From positions 123,685-187,684 of the forward strand of contig NZ_JAATOM010000013.1 of NCBI RefSeq assembly GCF_019207085.1: a stretch of DNA of 64,000 nucleotides. Direction: 5' to 3'. Each line of letters starts with the position of its first letter. The first letter of the stretch is position 1. This document shows positions 1-8,809 of this stretch, piece by piece. The translations under genes and the position numbers were made by a program. The DNA comes from Variovorax sp. dw_308. GTDB lineage: Bacteria; Pseudomonadota; Gammaproteobacteria; Burkholderiales; Burkholderiaceae_C. The notes under the pieces are model-generated. The model was not told the DNA's origin. It searched no databases and was given only the letters and a program-made list of their open reading frames with translations.

Positions 1-613
1 GTTCCGCCTTCGGCGCGCCGGCGCCGGCAAAGCCGGTCGAGGTGCCGGGCATGGCCGGGTCGTAGCTGCCTTCGGGGCCGAACATGAACTGGGCCTTGCC
101 TTCGTCGGGCAACGCGATGATGGGAATGTCGGGCAGGCTTTCCCACATCGGCTTGTGCTCGGGCGGCGTGTGCATGCAGACGCCGGAGATGGCCAGGCCG
201 ATCAGCGGCAGGCCGTCGGGCTCGCTGGCGATCATTTCCGCCATCGTGCAGGCGATCGCGCCGCCGATGGAGTGGCCGATCAGCACGATGCCGCGCGTGC
301 CGGCGCCGTAGCGTTGCCACGCATCCCTCAATGCCGCTGTGAGCGCCCTGGCCTGACCGCGCACTGTCCCTTCCGCGGGCGGCAGGATCGGGCTGTCGAC
401 ATAGCCGGGACGGTCGGGCGCGATGATCGGGATGCCATTGGCTGCCGCCTGGTCGAACAGAGAAGCGCCGGGCACGTCGAAGTAGGCCGAGGTGTAGGTG
501 CCGCCGTGAATGGCGATGACCAGCGGCGTGTTCGAAGGTAGCGTGCCGGCGGGGATGTTGTGGCGGCCCGAGAGGCCGCCGAACAGCGAGGCGGTGTGTT
601 GTGTTGCGCTCAA
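1..613 (-). CDS. Alpha/beta hydrolase, 3' end cut by window edge
   Basis: This is a serine hydrolase of the alpha/beta fold, probably acting on an ester or on a C-C bond in a catabolic pathway. The visible 204 residues carry the oxyanion motif HGG, the strand DRPGYVDS and the nucleophile elbow GHSIGG. The catalytic His and the end of the gene lie outside the window. The start is a TTG at 613, preceded by GAGGAG eight bases upstream; there is no suitable ATG, so ATG-based gene calling misses it. It is the last visible gene of the minus-strand operon, 34 bases after the amidohydrolase gene. The substrate is unknown. Confidence 0.8.
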   Translation of the reverse strand, partial: MSATQHTASLFGGLSGRHNIPAGTLPSNTPLVIAIHGGTYTSAYFDVPGASLFDQAAANGIPIIAPDRPGYVDSPILPPAEGTVRGQARALTAALRDAWQRYGAGTRGIVLIGHSIGGAIACTMAEMIASEPDGLPLIGLAISGVCMHTPPEHKPMWESLPDIPIIALPDEGKAQFMFGPEGSYDPAMPGTSTGFAGAGAPKAE

Positions 614-647
614 GTCTTTGTCTCCTCGTTGTTGTGTGTCGATCCGC

Positions 648-2162
648 TCACGGAAGCGCTTCGGCCTGCAGCTTGTGCAGCGCAGCCGGCGAGTACCAGC
701 CACCCGCGCGCACCACGCCCGCGATCCTGTGCAGGTTCGCCACGTCCGCGACCGGGTTCGCATCGAGCAGCACGAGGTCGGCATTCTTGCCAGCCTCCAC
801 CGTGCCCATCGTGCTTTCGCGGCCGAGATACTTCGCGCCGTTGATCGTCGCGATCTGCAGCACCTGCAGCGGCGAGAGGCCGGCCTGCGCGAACAGGTCG
901 AAGTCCTGGTGCAGCGAGAAGCCCGGCACCACCCAGATCGAGCCGCCCGTGTCGGAGCCCGCGAGCATCGGCACGCCGGCGTCTTGCAGAAGCTTGGTGA
1001 ACCGGAGTTGCAGCGTGAAGAAGCGCTTGAAGATCTCGCGGTTGCCGGCGGAGACGCGCTGCGGGAACTGCGCGCCCAGCTCGCTCCACATCTGGCGCAC
1101 GGGCGGGGGCATGAAGCGGTTGTTCGGGTCGGCCTTGTAGGCCGGGTCGTCCGCGATCTCCATCGTGCGCAGGCGGATCAACGTCGGCACCTGCCACGAG
1201 TTGTCCTTGATGAGTTCGCCTGCCAACTCCTTGCACTTGCCTTCGTCGTAGCTGTCGAGCACGCGCTGCATGCTCTCGAACTGCGGCGGCTTGGTCATCA
1301 TCATCGGGTTGGCGATGATGCGCACAAGCATGGCTTGCATGGCCGGCGTGGTGGGGCCGACCTGCGGCGGCTCGCCGTGCGTGTGCTGGACAAAATCGCG
1401 GATCGGCGCCTCGTCGCGCGAGCAGCCGAGCAACATCACTTCGAGCGGGCCGAGGTGCTCGATGGAACGCATCGTCTTTGCGCCCTCGCGCACATTGATG
1501 TCCATGTTCATGTGACCCGAGTACGGCAGCCCCTGCGCCTTGGCTTCCGCGCCCGCGGCGTAGAAGTTCTTCGCGGAGAGGCCGACGGTCTTGATGAAGT
1601 CTGCCCCTTGCTGCTTCTGTTTGCGCACCTCCGCGACTGCGGCATCGGGTGTGGGCGTGAGCGAATCGGTCAGGATGGTGCCGGGGAGCGCCAGCAGCTC
1701 CGGCGCCTGCGGATAGGCAAGCTTGCCGTCGCGGCGCGCCTGCAGCAGCTCGGGCGAGCTCGACATCTGGCGGTAACCGGTGACGCCGTTGGACAGCATG
1801 AGCTTGAGCGCAGGCCGCGGGTCCGGTGCGTTGAGCGGATGGGCATGCATGTCGAGGTAGCCGGGCACGATGAACTTGCCGCGCGCGTCCACCGCATGGG
1901 CCTCGCCGCGCGCGACGATGGCGGATGCACGGGCGATCCTGGCGATCTTTCCGTTCTCGATGACCACGCTCATCTCGGGCGACAGGCTGCCGTCCTTCAC
2001 GTTGACCACGGTCACGCCCTCGATGACAAGGCCCTTGTCGACCACGGTCTTCAGCGCTGTCGCGGCGGTGGCTTGCAGGCCGAGGGTGGCCATGAGCAGC
2101 GCCAGCAAGGCGTGAGGCAGGCGGGCGCCCGACCGGATGTCATGATGTTTCTCGCAATGCAA
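648..2162 (-). CDS. Exported metal-dependent amidohydrolase
   Basis: This 504-residue protein belongs to the imidazolonepropionase/prolidase-like amidohydrolase superfamily, which hydrolyses C-N bonds with a divalent metal centre. A hydrophobic stretch around residues 15-35 ending in ATAATA looks like a signal peptide, so a periplasmic location is likely. The first metal ligands are in VPGYLDMHAHPL (HxH), and the late Asp is in MLAGSDTGGS. The C-terminus has the usual VEAGKNADLVLLD strand that closes the composite beta sheet. It lies between a LysR gene (148-base gap) and another hydrolase (34-base gap) on the same strand. The substrate cannot be assigned. Confidence 0.82.
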   Translation of the reverse strand: MHCEKHHDIRSGARLPHALLALLMATLGLQATAATALKTVVDKGLVIEGVTVVNVKDGSLSPEMSVVIENGKIARIARASAIVARGEAHAVDARGKFIVPGYLDMHAHPLNAPDPRPALKLMLSNGVTGYRQMSSSPELLQARRDGKLAYPQAPELLALPGTILTDSLTPTPDAAVAEVRKQKQQGADFIKTVGLSAKNFYAAGAEAKAQGLPYSGHMNMDINVREGAKTMRSIEHLGPLEVMLLGCSRDEAPIRDFVQHTHGEPPQVGPTTPAMQAMLVRIIANPMMMTKPPQFESMQRVLDSYDEGKCKELAGELIKDNSWQVPTLIRLRTMEIADDPAYKADPNNRFMPPPVRQMWSELGAQFPQRVSAGNREIFKRFFTLQLRFTKLLQDAGVPMLAGSDTGGSIWVVPGFSLHQDFDLFAQAGLSPLQVLQIATINGAKYLGRESTMGTVEAGKNADLVLLDANPVADVANLHRIAGVVRAGGWYSPAALHKLQAEALP

Positions 2163-2310
2163 TGCGGGTCTCCTGATGGTTTTGCCGCGCGATACTACGG
2201 AGCCGGCTGCCAGCCGGACAGATAGGAAAAGCGCGCTGGCGATGCCTATCCGCTATCGGCTCGTGTCAGCCCGGGAGGCAGGCGGACCAGCCGGTCATGA
2301 CCTGACGCGC

Positions 2311-3207
2311 CTATTCCGTTGCCCGCGTCACCGCTCCCCGCATCAACGTACAAAAGTACTCCCCCACCGGCGTCAACGGCAACGCCACCCTGCGCACGAT
2401 GCAGATCGGCAGCGCGCTCAGTTCCTCCTTCACCTCGATCCGCTGCAAGCTGTCGCTGAACAGCGGCGCGCGCGCCCACTGCACCGGCAGCATCGCGAGC
2501 ATGTCCGACTGCACGATCGAAAAGAAGAAGGTGAAGGCCGAGTGGCCGCGCACCACCAGGCGGGGCAGCGGCAATCCGTGGCGCAGGAAGACGGGGCACA
2601 GTTCGTCCTCGGCGCGGTAGGTGGCCGAGGTGGTCACCCACTCGGTGCCGACGAGTTCGGCCAGCGACATCGCATCCGACAGCGGATGCCCGATGCGCCC
2701 GAATATGGCGCGATGGTTGTCGAACAGCTTCTCGACCTCGAGCCGCGGCGACAGGTCCAGCGGCGCGGGTCCGATGTAAAGGTCCATCGCGCCGTCGAGC
2801 AGTTCCGCCTCCACGCTCGGCACGACGCCGTCGATGATCTCCAGCCGCACGTCGGGATAGCGTTCGTGGAACGGGCGCAGCGCGCCGGGCAGCAGCGCCA
2901 TGTGCGCGACGCTGCTGAGACACATGCGGATCTGGCCGTGCATCGCGCCACGCGCCTGGGCAATTTCGTCCTGCGCCCGCCGCAGTTCGCTTCGCACGGC
3001 ACGCGTGCGTCGCAAGAACAGTTCACCCATCGACGTGAGCGAGACACCCTTGGCACGGCGCTCGAACAGCGTCACGCCAAGCTCCTTCTCCAGCTCCTGG
3101 ATGCTGCGGCTCATCGCCGGCTGTGCGACACCCAGTTGACGCGCCGCCGCGCGCAGGCTGCCGCGCTCGGCGACGGCCTGGAAATCGCGCAGGGCGTTGA
3201 GCTTCAT
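2311..3207 (-). CDS. LysR-family transcriptional regulator
   Basis: This 298-residue regulator has the N-terminal winged helix-turn-helix typical of LysR proteins (residues about 3-60, including AAARQLGVAQPAMSRSI and LFERRAKG), followed by a periplasmic-binding-protein-like effector domain. Its start directly follows the stop of the upstream alpha/beta hydrolase gene with no spacer, so it is translated as part of the operon instead of being divergent, which is less usual for LysR genes. It is the likely regulator of the surrounding transporter and hydrolase genes; the inducer is unknown. Confidence 0.9.
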   Translation of the reverse strand: MKLNALRDFQAVAERGSLRAAARQLGVAQPAMSRSIQELEKELGVTLFERRAKGVSLTSMGELFLRRTRAVRSELRRAQDEIAQARGAMHGQIRMCLSSVAHMALLPGALRPFHERYPDVRLEIIDGVVPSVEAELLDGAMDLYIGPAPLDLSPRLEVEKLFDNHRAIFGRIGHPLSDAMSLAELVGTEWVTTSATYRAEDELCPVFLRHGLPLPRLVVRGHSAFTFFFSIVQSDMLAMLPVQWARAPLFSDSLQRIEVKEELSALPICIVRRVALPLTPVGEYFCTLMRGAVTRATE

Positions 3208-3999
3208 CTAAGCCTTGCTTCTCGCTTCCGCATCTTCCATGAACTGGGCCAGCACCTGGTTGAACTCGTCCGACACCAGTTGCGGAAAGTGGTGCGGCGA
3301 CGCGATGTTCAACCGTCGGCCGTTGCCGATCTCCGCCACGGTGTCGCACACCGCGTCGAAGGCCGGGCTCCATCCGCCGGAGATCACCAGCAACGGAATG
3401 CCGGCGCGCTTCACCGCTTCGAGCTCGCTCTGCAGCGCATCCTTCGATGGCAGCCGCAGCTTGCGGATGGCCACGCCCATGCGCTTCAATTCGGCAGGGT
3501 CCGCGCCGCCGCGCAGTTCGGGCGGGATGTTGACGAGCTTGATGAAGCGCAGGATGCGCGTGGTTGGCGAGAAGCTCAGGAACAGGGCCTTGACCATGCC
3601 GAAGACGAAGCGCTTCACCACAGGCTTGTGGATCGCCAGCGCGGCCATGGCGGGCTCGATGATGGTGAGCGAACGGACGGCGCCAGGTCGCTTCGCGGCG
3701 GCGGCGAGCGCCACGCATCCGCCGAAGGAATGACCCACCAGGTGCGCGCCGTCGCCCAGCAGGTCGGCCACCAGGGCGCCATCCAGATCGGCATCGTCGG
3801 GACGACCCGGATCGGGGGTGCGGCCGTGGCCGGGGCGGTCAGGCACGATGAGCTGCCAGCCACGACCCGCCAGGCTTTGCTGCGTGGAGAAGTGCGTCGA
3901 GCCACCCACGACGCTGCCTTGCGCGCTGCCATGCACCAGCACGACCTTCGGACCGGCGTCACCCCATCGCGTGATGTGCATTGCGTCCTTCCCGCTCAT
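3208..3999 (-). CDS. Alpha/beta hydrolase
   Basis: This is a 263-residue alpha/beta hydrolase. It shows the oxyanion loop VHGSAQGS (residues 22-29), the DRPGHG strand-turn (54-59) and the nucleophile elbow GHSFGG with Ser near 91. A late SPHHFPQL segment supplies the likely catalytic His. It resembles the gene at 13787-14695 in layout (RPGxG, GHSFGG, SHF near the end), so the two may be paralogues. It follows livF after 72 bases and abuts the LysR gene. Esterase or C-C hydrolase activity is likely, on a compound probably imported by the Liv-type transporter. Confidence 0.85.
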   Translation of the reverse strand: MSGKDAMHITRWGDAGPKVVLVHGSAQGSVVGGSTHFSTQQSLAGRGWQLIVPDRPGHGRTPDPGRPDDADLDGALVADLLGDGAHLVGHSFGGCVALAAAAKRPGAVRSLTIIEPAMAALAIHKPVVKRFVFGMVKALFLSFSPTTRILRFIKLVNIPPELRGGADPAELKRMGVAIRKLRLPSKDALQSELEAVKRAGIPLLVISGGWSPAFDAVCDTVAEIGNGRRLNIASPHHFPQLVSDEFNQVLAQFMEDAEARSKA

Positions 4000-4071
4000 G
4001 ACAGCTTGCCTTGATTGCCAATGGCAGCGGTGACCAGGATCATCTTGATTTCCTTCTTTGATTTACTTTGC

Positions 4072-4782
<711 letters not shown>

Positions 4783-4825
4783 GGCGAATCTCCCACGCCC
4801 GGCACTTCGTGTCGCGGCGCTGCGC

Positions 4826-5596
4826 TCATATCACCTCCAGGGGATCACCAAGGTACGCGAGCCGCACCTCGGCATCGTTGCGAATGTCCTCGGCCGTGCC
4901 GCACGCGATCGGCCGGCCGTAGACCATCACCGTGATGCGATCCGCCAGTGCGAACACCGCGTCCATGTCGTGCTCGACCAGCACGATGCTGTAGCGGCCC
5001 TTGAGCCTTTCCAGCAGCGCGACCATGTCCTGCGATTCCTGGTGGCTCATGCCAGCCATCGGTTCATCGAGTAGCATCACCTGCGGCTTCAGCGCCATCG
5101 TCATCGCGAGCTCAAGCTGCCGTCGCGCGCCATGCGCCATCTCCGACACGCGCGTCTTCGACTGGCTGCCCAGTCCCACTTGATGCAGCAGGAGCTGCGC
5201 AGGCCGCACCAGCGTCAGGTCTTTCGCCACCGCCTTCCAGAACGCGAAGCTGCCGCCGCTCGCGCCCTGCACCGCCAGCATCACGTTCTGCAGCGCGGTG
5301 AACTCCGGGAACACGGAAGTGATCTGGTAGCTGCGCGCGATGCCCATGCGCGCACGGCGCTGGACCGACTCGTGCGCCAGCTCCCTGCCATGCAGCTGGA
5401 TGCTGCCCTCATCGGGCAGCAACTCGCCGGAGAGCTGGTTGATCAGCGTGGTCTTGCCCGCGCCGTTCGGGCCGATCACGGCGTGGATCTCGCCCGGGTT
5501 GACATCGAGGTCGAGGCGGTCGGTCGCGACCAATCCGCCGAAGCGCTTGACCAGCCCGCGCACACGCAGTACCGGCGTCACGGTGTTCATCATCAT
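4826..5596 (-). CDS. livG: Branched-chain-type ABC importer ATPase (LivG)
   Basis: This is the second ATPase of the importer (256 residues), with Walker A GPNGAGKTTL near residue 40 and Walker B VMLLDEPMAGMS. The signature loop reads MAHGARRQLELA where LivG proteins usually have LSHGEQ or LSYGEQ, so the Glu-Gln pair is replaced by Ala-Arg. Its start overlaps the livM stop by 4 bases, which suggests translational coupling. The overall fold and operon position leave little doubt about the family. Confidence 0.92.
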   Translation of the reverse strand: MMMNTVTPVLRVRGLVKRFGGLVATDRLDLDVNPGEIHAVIGPNGAGKTTLINQLSGELLPDEGSIQLHGRELAHESVQRRARMGIARSYQITSVFPEFTALQNVMLAVQGASGGSFAFWKAVAKDLTLVRPAQLLLHQVGLGSQSKTRVSEMAHGARRQLELAMTMALKPQVMLLDEPMAGMSHQESQDMVALLERLKGRYSIVLVEHDMDAVFALADRITVMVYGRPIACGTAEDIRNDAEVRLAYLGDPLEVI

Positions 5597-6678
5597 TCGC
5601 GCCCCTTGTCGCGCGCAGCGATGGCGCCGTAAATGCCGTCCTTGAGCTTCAGCGCGACCAGCACCGCCAGCACGCCGAGCACACCGAGCCAGTGGTTGCG
5701 CACCAGTTCATCGAGCGCGCCCCAACCACTGTGAAACGAGGCAAAGGCTTCCTCCAGCCACAGCCACAGCACGGCGCCTAGCAGCGGCCCGATCAGCGTG
5801 CCCAGCCCGCCCAGCACCACGATGACGACGAGGTCACCCGACACCGTCCACTGCATGTACGAGGGCGAGACGAAGCGCGTCATGTTGGCCAGCAGCACCC
5901 CGGCCAAGACGCACACCAGGGCGGAGAGCACGTAGGCCGCGAGCTTGACCTGCAGCGTCGGAAAGCCCAGCGCCAGCATGCGCCGCTCGTTCGACTTGCA
6001 GCCGCGCAGCACCATGCCGAAGCGCGCATGCACCAGCCGATGAAAGCAGAAAAGCACGGCCATCAGCAGCCCGAAGATCAGGTAGTACAGCACCACGTTG
6101 TCGTTCAGGTCGACAAAGCCGAAGTCGCTGCGCGCAGCGAGGCTGAAGCCATCGTCGCCGCCGTACTGCTTGAGGCTGATCGCGAGAAAGTAGTACATCT
6201 GGGCGAAGGCCAGCGTGATCATGATGAAGCCCACGCCCTTCGCCCGCAGGCAGACGAGGCCGATGACCGCTGCCAGCAACGCACCCGCGCCGAGCGCTAC
6301 GCCCAGATGCACCCAGCCGTTGCCGATGCCATGGAACGAAAGCATGCCGACCGCGTAGGCTCCGATGCCGATGTAGAGCGCATGACCGAAGCTCACCATC
6401 GCGCCATAACCCATGACGAGGTTGAGGCCCGTCGCGGCCAGCGCGAAGATCATCATTCGCGAGACCAGCGTGACGTAGAAGCTTTGACCCATGAAGTGCG
6501 AGAGCACAGGCACCACCGCGAGCAACGCGATGAGCGCGCCCGCGATAGAGAGGCGCAGGCTTGTTCGGGGGACACCGTGGAACCGGCTTCGCCGGGCCAC
6601 CGGTGTCGCCCCCGGCGAGGGGGTTGGCGGAGCGACACGCAGTGCGCGAAGCCTGGGGGAGAGCTTTGAGCTATCCAT
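5593..6678 (-). CDS. livM: Branched-chain-type ABC importer permease (LivM)
   Basis: This is an inner-membrane permease subunit of 361 residues with about nine or ten hydrophobic helices and the LivM-typical sequence GLNLVMGYGAMVSFGHALY. The ATG start overlaps the livH stop (ATGGATAG). The first 40 residues are unusual: they are Arg/Pro-rich, hydrophilic, and encoded by a hairpin-forming element that looks like a repetitive REP sequence. Family members normally start close to the first membrane helix, so this N-terminus is probably an insertion tolerated because it keeps the frame. Confidence 0.9.
   Translation of the reverse strand: MDSSKLSPRLRALRVAPPTPSPGATPVARRSRFHGVPRTSLRLSIAGALIALLAVVPVLSHFMGQSFYVTLVSRMMIFALAATGLNLVMGYGAMVSFGHALYIGIGAYAVGMLSFHGIGNGWVHLGVALGAGALLAAVIGLVCLRAKGVGFIMITLAFAQMYYFLAISLKQYGGDDGFSLAARSDFGFVDLNDNVVLYYLIFGLLMAVLFCFHRLVHARFGMVLRGCKSNERRMLALGFPTLQVKLAAYVLSALVCVLAGVLLANMTRFVSPSYMQWTVSGDLVVIVVLGGLGTLIGPLLGAVLWLWLEEAFASFHSGWGALDELVRNHWLGVLGVLAVLVALKLKDGIYGAIAARDKGRE
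6571..6607. repeat. REP-like hairpin inside livM
   Basis: The arms GACACCG and CGGTGTC enclose inner pairs TGG/CCA and CCGG/CCGG around a CTTCG loop, giving an almost continuous stem. Beside it lie GC-rich runs (CCCCCGGCGAGGGGG, then CGAAGCCTGGGGGAGAG to about 6665). The whole block resembles the intergenic palindromic repeats that I recall from Variovorax-type genomes, but here it sits inside the start of a reading frame. Confidence 0.6.
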
Positions 6679-7591
6679 GCTTCACCGGGAACAGCCCCGC
6701 CGGTTTGACCGCAAGCACGATCGCCATCAGCAGGTAGATCAGCATCGACGCGATCGCCGGCCCGGCCGCCTGCGCCAGCGAGCGCTCCACGATCTCGCGC
6801 ATCAGCCCCGGGAGAAACGCTCGCCCGATCGTGTCGACGATGCCCACGATCAGCGCGCCATAGAACGCGCCGCGAATCGACCCGATGCCACCCGTCACCA
6901 GCACCACCAGCGCCAGGATCAGGATCGGCTCACCCATGCCCGGCTGCACCGAGAGGATCGGCCCCGCCATGAGCCCCGCCAGGCCGGCCAGCCCGGCGCC
7001 CGCAGCGAACACCAGCGCATTGAGCTGCCCGATGTTCACACCCAGCGCCGCCACCATGCCCGCGTCCGACGCACCCGCGCGGATCAGCATGCCGATGCGC
7101 GTGGCGTGCACCACCCAGTACATGCCCGCGCCGACCACCAGCCCCACGCCGATGATCGCGAGCCGATACGCCGGGTACGAGAAGCCGGCCACATCGACCG
7201 TGCCTGCCAGGAACTCCGGCACCGGAATGAAGATCGGCGACGGCCCCCAGCCGAAGCGCGCGACCTCGTTGAGGAACAGGATCACGCCGAAGGTCGCCAG
7301 CACCTGGTAGAGATGGTCGCGCTCGTACAGCTTCGACACCACGATCCGCTCCAGCACCAGCCCCAGCACCAAGCTGCCCGCGACAGCAGCCACGGCCGCG
7401 AGCAGGAACGACCCGCTCCATCCATGCACGGTGGCCGCGATGTACGCCCCCATCATGAACAGCGAGCCATGTGCGAGGTTGATCACATGCATGATGCCCA
7501 GCACCAACGTCAGCCCGGCCGAGAGCAGGAACAGCAGCACGCCGAGCTGAAACCCGTTGAGCAACTGCGTGAACAGCAGCGAGGCCGTCAT
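6671..7591 (-). CDS. livH: Branched-chain-type ABC importer permease (LivH)
   Basis: This 306-residue inner-membrane permease has the LivH hallmarks: an N-terminal LLNGFQLGVLLFLLSAGLTL helix, then GIMHVINLAHGSLFM, and a central EAA-like GLAGLMAGPI segment. It pairs with LivM to form the translocation channel. It starts 10 bases after the binding-protein gene and overlaps livM by 8 bases, so the permease pair is co-translated. Confidence 0.93.
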   Translation of the reverse strand: MTASLLFTQLLNGFQLGVLLFLLSAGLTLVLGIMHVINLAHGSLFMMGAYIAATVHGWSGSFLLAAVAAVAGSLVLGLVLERIVVSKLYERDHLYQVLATFGVILFLNEVARFGWGPSPIFIPVPEFLAGTVDVAGFSYPAYRLAIIGVGLVVGAGMYWVVHATRIGMLIRAGASDAGMVAALGVNIGQLNALVFAAGAGLAGLAGLMAGPILSVQPGMGEPILILALVVLVTGGIGSIRGAFYGALIVGIVDTIGRAFLPGLMREIVERSLAQAAGPAIASMLIYLLMAIVLAVKPAGLFPVKHG

Positions 7592-7601
7592 GCCGCTCGC
7601 C

Positions 7602-8780
7602 TCACTTCATCGCGCACTGCGCGTGGTATGAATCCTGGTAGTCCTTCAGCGGCGTCGCGATGGTCTTCAGGCTGATGCGGCCCTTTCCATCCTTCGCCAC
7701 TTCGAGCGCGTACCAGTCGTTGATCGGGAAGTTGTTGTTGCCGAACTTCAGCTCGCCGCGCGTCGACTTCGGGATGCCGGCCTTCAACGCGGCCTGCAGC
7801 GCCGGCTTGTCGGCCACGTTGCCCTTGACCTTGCCGATCGCCGTGTCGAGCAGCAGTGCCGCGTCATAGCCCTGCGCCGCGAACAACGAGGGGATGCGGT
7901 TGTACTTCTTCTCGAAGGCGTCGACGAACTCGCGGTTCACCGGGTTGGGCAGGTCGGGGCCCCAATAGTGTGTGGTGACGAGACCCAGCGCGGCATCCTT
8001 CAGGGCCGGCAGCGTGGTCGCATCCAGCATCGCCGAGGACTGCAGCGGAATCGTCTTGTTCAACCCTGCCTGCTGGTACTGCCGCACGAAGTTGACGGCC
8101 AGCGCGCCGGGGAAGAAGGCATACACCGCATCGGGCTTGGCCGCGGCGATCTGCGCGATCTCGGCAGAGAAGTCCGGCTGCGACATGCCGGGCAACAGCT
8201 CGTCGAGCACCGTGCCCTTGAACTGCCGCTTGAAACCTTGCAGCGCGTCCTTGCCCGCCTGGTAGTTCGGCGCGATCAACACCATGCGCTTGAAGCCCTT
8301 GTCGTTGGCGTACTTGCCCGCGGCCTCGGCATGCAGGTCGTTCTGCCAGGAGACGATGAACTGGTAGGGCGAGCACTGCGCACCCGCCATCGCAGACGGG
8401 CCGGCATTGGTGCCGATCAGGAACACCTGCTTCTCGGTGATGGGCCGCTGTATCGCCATCATCACGTTGGAGCCGATCACGCCGACGATGATCGGCGTCT
8501 GCTCCTTCTCGATGAACTTCTGCGCGATCTGCAGGCCGACGTCGGGCTTGAACTGGTCGTCTTCCTTCAGCACCTGCACCGGCACGTTGCCGAGCTTGCC
8601 GCCGCGCTGCTCGATGCCGAGCATGAAGCCGTCGTAGTTGTCCTGGCCGATCGCGCCGATCGGGCCGGAGAAGGTGCCGAGGTAGCCGATCTTGATGGGT
8701 GCCTGCGCATGCGCGGGCATGAGCGTCGCGGCGCAGATAGCCATGACGGCGGCGACGACGGTGGTCTTGAAATTCAGCAT
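7602..8780 (-). CDS. Liv-type ABC importer substrate-binding protein
   Basis: This periplasmic receptor belongs to the type I binding-protein fold used by Liv-type importers (Peripla_BP_6). The start at 8780 is preferred because it gives a clean signal peptide (MLNFKTTVVAAVMAICAATL, cleavage after HAQ); the longer open frame adds 39 unlikely residues. The mature protein begins APIKIGYLGTFSGP, the standard first strand. It is 392 residues long. It lies directly downstream of the FAD monooxygenase gene, which suggests that the imported ligand is a hydroxylation substrate, perhaps an aromatic acid. Confidence 0.9.
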   Translation of the reverse strand: MLNFKTTVVAAVMAICAATLMPAHAQAPIKIGYLGTFSGPIGAIGQDNYDGFMLGIEQRGGKLGNVPVQVLKEDDQFKPDVGLQIAQKFIEKEQTPIIVGVIGSNVMMAIQRPITEKQVFLIGTNAGPSAMAGAQCSPYQFIVSWQNDLHAEAAGKYANDKGFKRMVLIAPNYQAGKDALQGFKRQFKGTVLDELLPGMSQPDFSAEIAQIAAAKPDAVYAFFPGALAVNFVRQYQQAGLNKTIPLQSSAMLDATTLPALKDAALGLVTTHYWGPDLPNPVNREFVDAFEKKYNRIPSLFAAQGYDAALLLDTAIGKVKGNVADKPALQAALKAGIPKSTRGELKFGNNNFPINDWYALEVAKDGKGRISLKTIATPLKDYQDSYHAQCAMK

Positions 8781-8809
8781 GCGCTTGTCTCCGTTTTCTT
8801 GTGTTCGAT

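Noticed and set aside
510..2225. Long open frame of 571 codons antisense to the amidohydrolase gene
   Set aside because: It is Arg/His-rich with no family features and lies opposite a gene with clear motifs; such frames are common in GC-rich DNA.
2176..4014. Long plus-strand frame opposite the LysR and alpha/beta hydrolase genes
   Set aside because: The composition is typical of an antisense shadow and both minus-strand genes have intact signatures.
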